In this document: piece after piece, positions 8,607 through 17,300 of the stretch
How the letters are laid out: the number at the start of each line of letters is the position of its first letter
Position numbering within the stretch: the first letter of the stretch is position 1
Assembly: GCA_947643165.1 (NCBI GenBank)
Contig: CANRVB010000003.1
Span: 1-64,000 of the forward strand
From: an uncultured Porphyromonadaceae bacterium
Lineage (GTDB): Bacteria > Bacteroidota > Bacteroidia > Bacteroidales > Muribaculaceae
Direction: 5' to 3'
Length of the DNA: 64,000 nucleotides
The notes under the pieces: model-generated
What the model saw: the letters and a program-made list of their open reading frames with translations, nothing else
Told to the model about the DNA's origin: nothing
The model's database searches: none
Translations under genes and position numbers: made by a program

Positions 8607-8965
8607 TTAAATTTGAGAATTTGACATATTTACCAAGATGGTCAATTTTATAAGTTTCCTATCGCAATACTCGTTTTTGATGAAATGAATTTCTGCAATA
8701 TTTTTGTTTAGACAGGGTGTTTCTGACCTTTGATAATATTCCGGACGATGTATCATACCGACTATATCAGCATATTTCATATATGGCTCACCCATAATTT
8801 GTTTACAGACAGCCGTATCTAATGAACCGTCAGGCTGAACTACCTTATCTGCCCTACTTACTTGCGACAGATACCAGTCTCCACACATTGTACACTCAGA
8901 CCTTTTGGGATTCCTTTATTACCGCAGATGTTTTGCTTTGCAGTTACTTTAAATGAGTATGGCAT
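8607..8965 (-). pseudogene. Small protein gene with probable frameshift (DUF6140-like start)
   Basis: ATG 8965 opens a 35-aa frame, MPYSFKVTAKQN then KGLSVQCVETG, ending at TAA 8860-8858. An overlapping frame shifted by one base runs from about 8888 to 8607 (YLSQVSRADKVVQPDGSLD, then YADIVGMIHRPEYY). The N-terminal pattern MPYxFKVT...KGxSVQ recalls a small Bacteroidales family (DUF6140) whose members continue past this point, so the two frames look like one gene with a one-base indel near 8875. A -7 box TACCTTTG lies at 8999-8992. The far end of the second frame may be non-coding. Family recall is low confidence. Confidence 0.4.
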
Positions 8966-8991
8966 AATTATATTGTTTATTGGTTCGGTGG

Positions 8992-8999
8992 CAAAGGTA
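8992..8999 (-). promoter_or_regulatory. -7 box upstream of the small frameshifted gene
   Basis: The minus strand reads TACCTTTGC, matching TAnnTTTG, 27 nt before the ATG at 8965. No TTG stands at the usual -33 distance. This promoter could serve the downstream DprA copy 2, which begins 9 nt after the small gene region ends. Confidence 0.45.
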
Positions 9000-9027
9000 G
9001 AGGCTTAATCGGCAACATTCATGCCGG

Positions 9028-10170
9028 TTACGACTTGCTTCGGATTAATTGTATTATTTCTTCAGCAGCCTTTATCAATGGCTCATTACATTGAAGATGT
9101 TCTGCAATGATATTTTGCACACAACACTTATCCAATAATTCAGAGTTTTTCAGTGGAACTCTTAAGCGTGCGCAATGCCAGAACTTTGACGGCTTATTAT
9201 CACAGCCTACACCATGGATATCCGCTATCCCTTTTATATCCTTACGTAATTCAGAAGAGTTCTTGATTAAATTCCACCAAGTATCCAATGGCTCTAAGCA
9301 TAAAAACACAAACGGCGGTGTTTCAATTGATTTCCATAAAAATTCATATACAATTGTAACAACAAAACTATCCGTTCCAGGGAATTTATACATCACATAG
9401 CGATATTTCGCGCCAGTTCGTTCTTTATGAATCAATTCGAGCCCAATACGCTTAGCAAATTTCGGATCGCAGAATAAATCTTGAATGCTTTTCTTTGAAT
9501 CATTAATTATTGAGTTTAGATGATTCAAAAGTTCACGATTCCTAAGATAGAATGCCAATTCTTCTTTTTTATTATCTGATAGTGTTTCTATTGTTGACAT
9601 AAAGTCATTTAAGTATATCAAATTACGTTCGTTGAGTTGTATTTTCCTTTCTCGAATCATAGACTTAACACAATCTATCCATTCTTTATGGGTTATATTC
9701 ACCCAATTCCGGTGGATAATGTGTATTGGTGAAAGAGTCAGCACTAATCCTGTTTTTCTATGGTTTGAATATTTTACCGAATCCCAATAGAGATCCAGAT
9801 CATTATTTAATGTATGATAAACCTTATTTTCAATAATAATGGCATTATTCCAATCTTGAATTACCAGATCAATTCGTTTTTTATTATCATCCTTTTCGTT
9901 TATATCTGTTGCAAGTTCCAATTGAATCCACCAATCCTGGAGCCGAATTTGACAGCCTGTGCGCTTTGCTATAAGTTGTTCCAATGCTCGAACAAATACA
10001 TCACCCAATCCGTGATTCTCTTGTGGATTGCAATAATAAGCATAGATATTCGACCACGCATTTTCGTAATGCTGGAGACCAGTAATACAAAGAAAGGATT
10101 TTTGAAACTGCTTCCTCTCAGGGATGTCTTTCAGTTTATCCAAACAAATTTGCAGCTCCGTCAGATTCAT
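9028..10170 (-). CDS. PD-(D/E)XK nuclease superfamily protein
   Basis: 380 aa. The N-terminal block EN-HGLGDVFVRALEQLI is typical of the PDDEXK_4 type. The active-site signature follows: D101 in KKRIDLVI, then E114 and K116 in AIIIENKVYH (D-x12-E-x-K). The C-terminal 230 residues carry a second, unassigned domain. Members of this group are found next to restriction-like and anti-phage genes; the cutting target is unknown. It stands between the metallophosphoesterase and the DprA-like group in the same orientation. Composition is AT-rich compared with the core genes to the right, suggesting transfer. Confidence 0.78.
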   Translation of the reverse strand: MNLTELQICLDKLKDIPERKQFQKSFLCITGLQHYENAWSNIYAYYCNPQENHGLGDVFVRALEQLIAKRTGCQIRLQDWWIQLELATDINEKDDNKKRIDLVIQDWNNAIIIENKVYHTLNNDLDLYWDSVKYSNHRKTGLVLTLSPIHIIHRNWVNITHKEWIDCVKSMIRERKIQLNERNLIYLNDFMSTIETLSDNKKEELAFYLRNRELLNHLNSIINDSKKSIQDLFCDPKFAKRIGLELIHKERTGAKYRYVMYKFPGTDSFVVTIVYEFLWKSIETPPFVFLCLEPLDTWWNLIKNSSELRKDIKGIADIHGVGCDNKPSKFWHCARLRVPLKNSELLDKCCVQNIIAEHLQCNEPLIKAAEEIIQLIRSKS

Positions 10171-10228
10171 TATAGTACATACTTAAGGTTGTTACTATCA
10201 AAGTCAATTTTATTCATGTTATTAGAGT

Positions 10229-10822
10229 TTATAATTCAATTACATTTGGAGTGAATAGGTTTGTATAGTCAGCATTCATTATAGCTCCGTTGGAGAAGGT
10301 GACCCCGTGTTCGGTCAGAATGCCGTGTTGTGCGTGTATGTGACCAAATAGATGCAGCCGGGGATGGATTTCAAGGACTTTGGGGAGAAGTCGCTCGTCT
10401 CCGTAATTTATGCCATCATCGAAATCAAGTATCCCGAAAACTGGGCTATGAGTTATCAGCACATCAGTGTCTGCCGGTATTTTAGCAATGTTGTTAGATT
10501 GACCATCGGTGACACAATCACCCATAAACATCGGGACTCCATAAAACTTCACTCCGTCAATCTCCATGCCAGAGTTACAAAGGTAATGAACATTGGAGTC
10601 GAGGCCCTCTATGTTGGCTCCATAGAGGCAATCGTCATGGTTTCCGCAGATGAAGACCTTATGAGCATACGGCAAGTCGCAAAACCAGTTCATAAAGTCG
10701 ATCGCTTCTTGCTCTGAACCAGTCATTGTAAAGTCGCCGGAATGAACCACAACATCCGCTTCGGGCAAATCCGTCAATCTTCTGTGGCAAGCATGTGTAT
10801 CAGAGAGGTGGAGTATCTTCAT
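10229..10822 (-). CDS. Calcineurin-like metallophosphoesterase
   Basis: 197 aa from ATG 10822 (MKILHLSDTHACHRRL); an ATG 12 nt upstream is possible but adds a poor MHYG start. All five metal-ligand blocks are present: SDTH, VVHSGDF, ICGNHDD, LITHSP and LFGHIHAQHG. Soluble, no signal peptide. This family hydrolyses phosphomonoesters or diesters, including cyclic nucleotides; the substrate is not determined by sequence. It heads the minus-strand run of the island. A role in degrading a signalling nucleotide or nucleic-acid end is possible but unproven. Confidence 0.88.
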   Translation of the reverse strand: MKILHLSDTHACHRRLTDLPEADVVVHSGDFTMTGSEQEAIDFMNWFCDLPYAHKVFICGNHDDCLYGANIEGLDSNVHYLCNSGMEIDGVKFYGVPMFMGDCVTDGQSNNIAKIPADTDVLITHSPVFGILDFDDGINYGDERLLPKVLEIHPRLHLFGHIHAQHGILTEHGVTFSNGAIMNADYTNLFTPNVIEL

Positions 10823-10838
10823 TCCATAATGCATTAAA

Positions 10839-10972
10839 TTAAAAAGTTAACTTGTTTGGATATAGAGTTACCAATTCTTGCCATGTTTTATGTATGATAT
10901 TTTGCGACAAGTTTTCTTTGCTCCAATCACGAGACAATTTCGTAGCAAGTTTTTATACTCTTCATATTTCAT
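10839..10972 (-). pseudogene. Frameshifted small gene remnant
   Basis: ATG 10972 starts MKYEEYKNLLRN... and stops at 10868. If one A is added to the five-A run at 10954-10950, the frame becomes MKYEEYKK, LATKLSRDWSKENLSQNI, IHKTWQELVTLYPNKLTF and ends at 10839. The second reading is much more protein-like (TWQELVTLYPN), so a one-base loss in a homopolymer is likely. It ends 17 nt before the phosphoesterase start and was presumably the first gene of that transcript. No family recognised. Confidence 0.45.
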
Positions 10973-11090
10973 ACTCCGAACTTTTTAGATGGTTATATCT
11001 TCAATCACTAAATGCAAATTTAATAAAAGTATATTGATTATATGGACCTTATGCTATTAAACAATACCAAATATATAAACCGCCCATTAC

Positions 11091-11127
11091 TTGTATCGGC
11101 AAATGATACAGGTTGATATTAATTTTG
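11091..11127 (+). promoter_or_regulatory. Operator/promoter 2 of the island regulon
   Basis: TTGTATC (11091-11097), 7-nt spacer, GATACAG (11105-11111), then -7 box TAATTTTG at 11120-11127. The operator-to-box distance is 29 nt, identical to the copies at 111 and 13267. It lies 37 nt before the AAA+ gene. Confidence 0.75.
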
Positions 11128-11163
11128 CCGATGTAATTCAATAACCACGTAAATCCGGTAATT

Positions 11164-13257
11164 ATGGAAATGAAATCTATACAGTTTCTTAAAGCGGCAG
11201 CAAATAAGCTCAGAGACGGCAAACTCAAGCGTCTGGGTGGAAAAGAGCTATCAGAGGCTCTTAACGGCATGATACTGTCCTTAGGGCTTGACTCCAAAGA
11301 TGAGGCCATCATATTCGCTGCGCTGTTCGACAGAAGCTGTGCCGGCCGCTGTTCCGATCTCGATGATATAGCGTCATATTTCGGTGCATCACAACTTGAT
11401 GTAATGGAGTATGTGCCGACAATCAGAAGTCTTGAGACGAAAGGTTTCATTGTCCAGATCGACAGAAGCGAATGTCGTATAGGACGTCAGAATTTCATGG
11501 TGACCAACTACGTGATTGGTTGCATTCTGGAAAATCAGAAGCCAAACCACCATAAAGCCACTATTCTTGAAAAAGAATTTGACAAGTATGATCTTTGCAA
11601 ACTGGTAAGCTCACAGATATACGACAATGAAGTCTCTACTGAAGCATTATTCCAGTTTGTCGAAAGTGCTGAACGAGACTATGCCACAATGCAACTCGTT
11701 AAAGATCTTAAAGAGGTTTTGCCTTCTTTGGCCGACAGGACATTGTTCTATGCTATGTGCACCGATTTTGTTGAGCAGGATGGTAATGGACGCTCCGACA
11801 TTTCCCGGACTCTCGGCGATATGTATAAAGCCTACGGGATAAGATTCAAGGTGCGCAAGTCGCTGATCGACGGAACAAACCCACTGATGACAGCCAATCT
11901 CATCGAACTGTCAAGCGACATGGAGGATTTAGCGCTGACGACCAAAGGACAGAGACTTTTCCTAGCAGAGGATTTCGGCGCATTCGGCCAGCAGTATTCC
12001 GGCCTGAATCTATACTCATTCGCACGTCAGGTCAAGGAGTATGTCCACAGTCGAGACCACGATGCCGAAAAACCTGGGGCTATGAAAAAGCTTGCAGAGA
12101 AGATCTGTATCATAGAGGAGTCAAACCGTTCGTTGGAATGTCTGCCCAAAATAAAGGAAATAATAGCTGAAGAAGATTACCGCGCCTTGTTTTACATCGC
12201 TTGCGATGCCTGCGCCAACGGAAACATGCTCAGCGTTTCACATGAGATGGGAGAAATGTATCCTGTCAAGGAGCGCAACAAGTACATAAAGGAGTTCAAA
12301 GAAGAGACGCACAAGTTGCAACGTCTTGACCTTATGGAGATGGTGACACAGTCATCCATTTTCGGGGAGTATACAGTATTGCAGCTGACCGACAAAGGGA
12401 AAGAGCTGTACTTCGGCGAAGATGCCTCACTCTATATTGATAAGCCGGAGAAAAAGGACCTCATCTGTGCTGCCGACATCAGGGAAAAGCATCTGTTCTT
12501 CTCTGAAAAAGAGCAGTCGCAGCTCAATCTTGTAGGAAACTCACTTCAGGAAGCCAACTACAGCAATATGGTAAGCCGACTTGAAGCGAAAGGCTTGCCC
12601 AAAGGAATGGCGATACTGCTCTACGGGGCTCCCGGCACGGGTAAAACCGAATCCGTAATGCAGTGGGCACGTTCAACCGGTCGTGACATTATCCACGTTG
12701 ATATTTCCGCATCGAAAAGCATGTGGTATGGTGAAAGTGAGAAAATTATAAAAGAGATTTTCACCAAATACCGTAGGCAGTGTAAACGCTCTGCTCTGAG
12801 ACCCATTCTGCTTTTCAACGAAGCTGATGCCATTTTTGCCTCACGCAAAACCGGCAACAACAGCAGTATTGACCAGACTGAGAACGCCATTCAGAATATC
12901 ATCCTTGAAGAGATGGAGCAACTGGATGGTATTCTGATAGCCACGACCAATCTGGTCGACAATCTCGACAAGGCCTTCGAGCGCCGTTTCCTCTTCAAAA
13001 TCCGTTTCGACCGACCGTCAGTCGAAGCCAAAGTGAAAATCTGGAGAGACAAACTTTCGGCTCTTACTGAAGGACAGGCCCGTTCATTGGCCTCACGTTA
13101 CGATTTCAGCGGCGGAGAGATAGACAACATCGTCAGAAAAGCCCTAATGTCGGAGGTACTTGAAGGTAAAGCACCATCGATCGGCGAGATAGAGAAACTC
13201 TGTTCAGAAGAAAAAATTGGGAAATCATCCAACAAACGTGTCGGATTTAATGTATAA
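11164..13257 (+). CDS. Winged-helix repeat AAA+ ATPase
   Basis: 697 aa. The N-terminal 440 residues hold at least three winged-helix-like units; two align by eye (DRTLFYAMCTDF...LTTKGQRLFL and YRALFYIACDA...LTDKGKELYF). A classical FtsH/CDC48-type AAA+ domain follows: Walker A GAPGTGKT (488-495), Walker B ILLFNEAD with Asn552 in place of the usual first Asp, sensor 1 IATTN, and the FERRF arginine-finger region. Asn at this Walker B place keeps the catalytic Glu553. Related Bacteroidales AAA+ proteins exist, function unknown to me. It shares its operator with the WYL gene 80 nt downstream and with the gene at 171. Confidence 0.8.
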   Translation: MEMKSIQFLKAAANKLRDGKLKRLGGKELSEALNGMILSLGLDSKDEAIIFAALFDRSCAGRCSDLDDIASYFGASQLDVMEYVPTIRSLETKGFIVQIDRSECRIGRQNFMVTNYVIGCILENQKPNHHKATILEKEFDKYDLCKLVSSQIYDNEVSTEALFQFVESAERDYATMQLVKDLKEVLPSLADRTLFYAMCTDFVEQDGNGRSDISRTLGDMYKAYGIRFKVRKSLIDGTNPLMTANLIELSSDMEDLALTTKGQRLFLAEDFGAFGQQYSGLNLYSFARQVKEYVHSRDHDAEKPGAMKKLAEKICIIEESNRSLECLPKIKEIIAEEDYRALFYIACDACANGNMLSVSHEMGEMYPVKERNKYIKEFKEETHKLQRLDLMEMVTQSSIFGEYTVLQLTDKGKELYFGEDASLYIDKPEKKDLICAADIREKHLFFSEKEQSQLNLVGNSLQEANYSNMVSRLEAKGLPKGMAILLYGAPGTGKTESVMQWARSTGRDIIHVDISASKSMWYGESEKIIKEIFTKYRRQCKRSALRPILLFNEADAIFASRKTGNNSSIDQTENAIQNIILEEMEQLDGILIATTNLVDNLDKAFERRFLFKIRFDRPSVEAKVKIWRDKLSALTEGQARSLASRYDFSGGEIDNIVRKALMSEVLEGKAPSIGEIEKLCSEEKIGKSSNKRVGFNV

Positions 13258-13266
13258 AAGCCCAAC

Positions 13267-13303
13267 TTGTATCGCTAAATGCGACATGATTTAATTAACT
13301 TTG
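13267..13303 (+). promoter_or_regulatory. Operator/promoter 3 of the island regulon (wyl gene)
   Basis: TTGTATC (13267-13273), spacer GCTAAAT, then a degenerate right arm GCGACAT; -7 box TAACTTTG at 13296-13303. The distance from operator start to box is again 29 nt, and the spacer AAAT matches operator 2. A weaker right arm in front of the regulator's own gene is what one expects for looser autoregulation. Confidence 0.7.
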
Positions 13304-13337
13304 CAACATAAGAACCACCCTGCTTAAATAAAAGCAC

Positions 13338-14243
13338 ATGACTCAACTACAGAAATATACATGGCTGATAGAAACCATCAGACGTGCCGGAAAAATTTCG
13401 CACAGGGATTTGTCCGACAAATGGGAACGCTACAAGGATCTCAGCGACTGCAAGCCGCTCCACCGCGCTACATTCAACCGCTGGCGCGATGCCATCTTCT
13501 CGCAGTTCGGAATAATTATCGACTGCCAGCGTGTCGGTGGCTATCTCTATTTCATCGCAAATCCTGAAGACATAGATGAGGATGAACTGAAAAAGTGGAT
13601 GCTCGACTCATTTTCCGTAGGTAATCTTATCGGAGAGAATCTTTCACTCAAAGACAGGATTCTCGTTGACCAGATTCCGTCAGGCCGCGATTATCTCACC
13701 ACCATACTGGAGGCCATGAAAGAAAATCGGGTTATCAACATGGAGTACAAGGCTTTCAAGTATGACAAGGCTTTCAAAATTCCGGTCGAGCCATATTGCG
13801 TCAAGCTTCATGAGAACCGCTGGTACATGCTCGGACACAATCTGAGCAAAGATACGATCCGTCTGTATGGACTTGACCGCATCGAGTCAATTGAGATTAC
13901 TGATCAGGAATATAAATTGCCCAGAAACTTCTCAGCCTCAGAATATTTCTCCAACTACTTCGGCATAGTGGCAGACGATGAAGTTAAGCCTGAGCGAATT
14001 GTAATTCGCTCAAACTCAGACCATACTCCCTATCTCAAATCCTTGCCACTTCACCATAGTCAGAAGTTGGTCGAGGACAATGGGGAATACGCTGATTTTG
14101 AGTTGTATCTTGCTCCTACATACGACTTTGTGATGAAACTGCTTCAAACCGGGGCTATGGTTGAGGTTCTGGAACCGATGTCTCTTAGAGAGACTATAAA
14201 AGGTTGGATTTCAGACATGCAGCAACTTTATATAACTGACTGA
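13338..14243 (+). CDS. WYL-domain transcriptional regulator
   Basis: 301 aa. The N-terminal helix-turn-helix region (KYTWLIETIRRAGKISHRDLSDKW...HRATFNRWRDAI) is followed by the WYL domain with VEPYCVKLHENRWYMLGHN and IRLYGLDRIESIE, and a C-terminal WCX-like segment. WYL proteins sense ligands, often nucleic acids or nucleotides, and frequently control anti-phage loci (BrxR, CapW types). It follows the AAA+ gene and has its own copy of the island operator, so it is the natural candidate for the protein that binds all three sites. A bidirectional terminator follows. Confidence 0.9.
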   Translation: MTQLQKYTWLIETIRRAGKISHRDLSDKWERYKDLSDCKPLHRATFNRWRDAIFSQFGIIIDCQRVGGYLYFIANPEDIDEDELKKWMLDSFSVGNLIGENLSLKDRILVDQIPSGRDYLTTILEAMKENRVINMEYKAFKYDKAFKIPVEPYCVKLHENRWYMLGHNLSKDTIRLYGLDRIESIEITDQEYKLPRNFSASEYFSNYFGIVADDEVKPERIVIRSNSDHTPYLKSLPLHHSQKLVEDNGEYADFELYLAPTYDFVMKLLQTGAMVEVLEPMSLRETIKGWISDMQQLYITD

Positions 14244-14266
14244 CATGCAGGACTTTCGTTGAAGAG

Positions 14267-14305
14267 AACCGGTGGCTTTATCATGACGACAAAGCCACCG
14301 GTTTT
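14267..14305. terminator. Bidirectional terminator between wyl and GH2
   Basis: A 13-bp perfect stem AACCGGTGGCTTT / AAAGCCACCGGTT with a loop of 11 nt is followed by TTTTCC on the plus strand. It separates two convergent genes and marks the right end of the accessory island. Confidence 0.85.
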
Positions 14306-14321
14306 CCATAAAAAAGGGTTA

Positions 14322-17300
14322 TTATTCGATTATAATCAGCGCTTTACCTCTGAGTTCCTCGCCTTTGGCTACAGGTTTACGGTAGGGAGCGTAATAACTA
14401 CCAAGGAACATTTCATCGCCTGCAGTCACAAAATCGGCCACAAGAAAGCGTACCTTGTCATTTTCGCGCCATGTGCGCCAATGCTGGGAGCCGTCGGAGA
14501 TGGCCGTGATCTTTCCACCGTTGTTCCTATCGGTCAGGCCGGCATACCTGATGTTGCGTCTTGTAGATCGGAAGTCGTTGCTTCCAAGCTCATTATGATC
14601 CATGCTCCATGACCATGAGGGCTCTGTACGCGGGTCAATAACCTCAGGGACACCGGCATAGAACATGTCGGCCTCACCTTGAGTGCGGCTGATATGATCG
14701 TCGGGATAAACGCTCCACATTCCGTTGCGCTTCCAGAAGGTGCGGTCCATAGTAAGCGGAGCTTCAAAAACAAGGCCATACTGACGCGGGTTTACATCGC
14801 CAAGAGCCACAAACTCATATTCAGCAGATAATTCGCCACAAGCATTGATCGAAAGCTCATACCATCCGCTGAACTCGGCATAGCTACCTTTGACTCTCAC
14901 TACCACATTGTCGCCATCCTTGCGTGCCGACACTGATTCAGCAGTCCAATCCGTGCATACGTTGTTGAAAACAGGAGTCTTGGCATTGTGATTCGGATAA
15001 CAACCACCACCGGTCAAAGGAAGCGCCATGAGCCAGGGGCCACCGGTCATGACAACTTTGCCGTCTTTGATGATTGAGATGATGTGTCCGTCGCGACGGC
15101 TTATCGCGCAGCTGAAGTTTTTGCCTGTCACCTCATAACGGTCGGCCTTTGTTTTCAGTTTTGTCGCAATGTGGGCCGGCACTGACAATTCGCTGCGGCT
15201 CTGATCGCCAACAGGGATCTGATATTGATCGGCAGTGAATCCACGCGGGTCGGTGAAGGTGAGCAGCAGGCAGTCGGCCTTATCCTGTGAGGTCACCGGA
15301 ATACTGATGGATCCAGTTTGACCGGGCACTATGTCGGCATGGGCAATACCGCTCTGATCGCCGTACTGCCAGCTGACGGTAAGCTCGCCAAGATTGGTGT
15401 AGCCATATCTGTTCTCGACCTCAACAGTCAGATTGTCTGAGGCAGCCAACTCTGTAGTCAGAACTTTCACGGGGCTGTATGATTTTTTCATGTCCCAGTA
15501 TTCGGGCTTAGGCCTGCGCCATCCGTCAATGGGGCCCCAAGGGCCATATCCGACAGCATCGCCACCGGGCATCTGGAATATATCATCGATTCCGGACCAT
15601 ATAGAACCGCCGAGCACACCTTTGGTCTTGTACATATTGTCCCATGTGGGAGCCAATGCAAGCGCCCAGTCGCTCCGTATACCGGGATCTGTCACAAGTT
15701 CGCTGCGGTTGTACACATTCAGGTGGCAATATTCGCCATAGGTCATGGGGCGGTCGCTCTTAGCAGCCACTTTATATCCGTCAGGTCCGGGATAATGGAT
15801 ATTGGCAATCTGACCGGTGCTACCCTGATTATTGAATCCTCCGTAAGCCTGGTCGTGGAATGAATACGGGCGGGTAGGATCCGCCATCTCCATGTATACG
15901 CCGACCTGTGCAAATTCTTTGTTCCAATATGATTCGTTGGCCATTGACCAGAACAAAATGGAGGGGTGATTGCGGTAGAAGTGTATAGTTTCCATATTGG
16001 CCTGGAGGATATACGGATAATACTGCGGATCCTGATAGTTGAGAGTCTGCCAATTCTCGTTGGCATGATGGCCGACCCAGCATACCGGAGCCTCCAGCTC
16101 GACAAACATGCCGAGTTCATCGCACACGTCGAGCATTTCCTCGGCGGGGGGATAATGGGATGTGCGGATGAAGTTGCAATTGGCGGCGCGGTATAGCTCA
16201 ACATCCTTACGCTCAAGCTCGGACGGGATGACACGTCCGGTAAGCGGGTGGGCTTCATGGCGGCAGACTCCGCGCAATTTCACAGGGACGCCATTGACGA
16301 GCAGTTCATTTCCAGAGATCTTTATCTCTCTGAATCCTATGCGCTTATCTATCTGTTCGTGTGTAACCCCATTGTGTTGCAATGCCACCTGCATACGGTA
16401 GAGATTGGGGTGCTCATTATCCCACTTGAGCGGTGCAACCACCTGGCCCTCAATCAGTCCTCTCCAGGTATCGCCAGGCTCTATGCGGTCGATGACGGCG
16501 GTGAATGTCTGAGCATATCCATCGAGAGTGATCCGCACCGCCAGATTCTCCTGAGCTTTGTCCGAGCTATTGGTCACGGCGGTGAGCACACTAAGAACAG
16601 CGTCCTTATAGTCCTGATCGAATGAAGTCTGAACCCTGAGGTCGGAGATGTATGTGGCGGGGACTGCAAACATTGTCACTTTCCGTGTGATTCCACCAAG
16701 CTGGTGAGCGGCATACTGGGTGAGACTGCCAAGCATATCGGCCAGCGACTCACTCTTTACTTTTAACGTCATGGTGTTGTCGCCACCGGTGACAAACCGG
16801 GTTATGTTGACCTCGAACGGAGTCATACCTCCGAGATGTGAGCCAACCTCATGTCCGTTCACGCTCACGACGGACTCACTGAATACGCCGTCGAACCGTA
16901 CGATTATCTCCTTACCTTTCCAGTCGGTAGGAATTGCAAAATCGCGCTTGTAGGTGGCATAGGCGGCAGAATCAACGCTAAATCCCTGCATGGCCCATTC
17001 GCCGGGTACAGTGATCTTGTGCCACAGAGCCCCAACAGTATCTGTTCTGAAATCCCACACACCGTTGAGCGACTCCACCGGCCGATAGACGCCATTGACA
17101 CTCGCGGGCCGTGGGATGTAGCGTGGCAGGACAGCCTCCACATCGACATTTCTGTTGACCGTATAACTCTTTGTCTGAGCGAGCTCGCTCTTGCGATCGT
17201 CGGCAAAGGGCTTCAGCTTGCGGCCGTTTGATGAATATATATTAAGTTCGGACACGATGGCGTTAGGGCCGCTGATGACGTCGAAGACCAGCACCATCTG

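Noticed and set aside
10852-11037. 61-aa plus-strand frame
   Set aside because: Opposite the frameshifted small gene, AT-rich, no ribosome site or homology recalled.
14244-14321. Right attachment site matching the tRNA-Arg 3' end
   Set aside because: I looked for a copy of the T-arm/acceptor end near the island boundary and found none, so integration at the tRNA is not proven.
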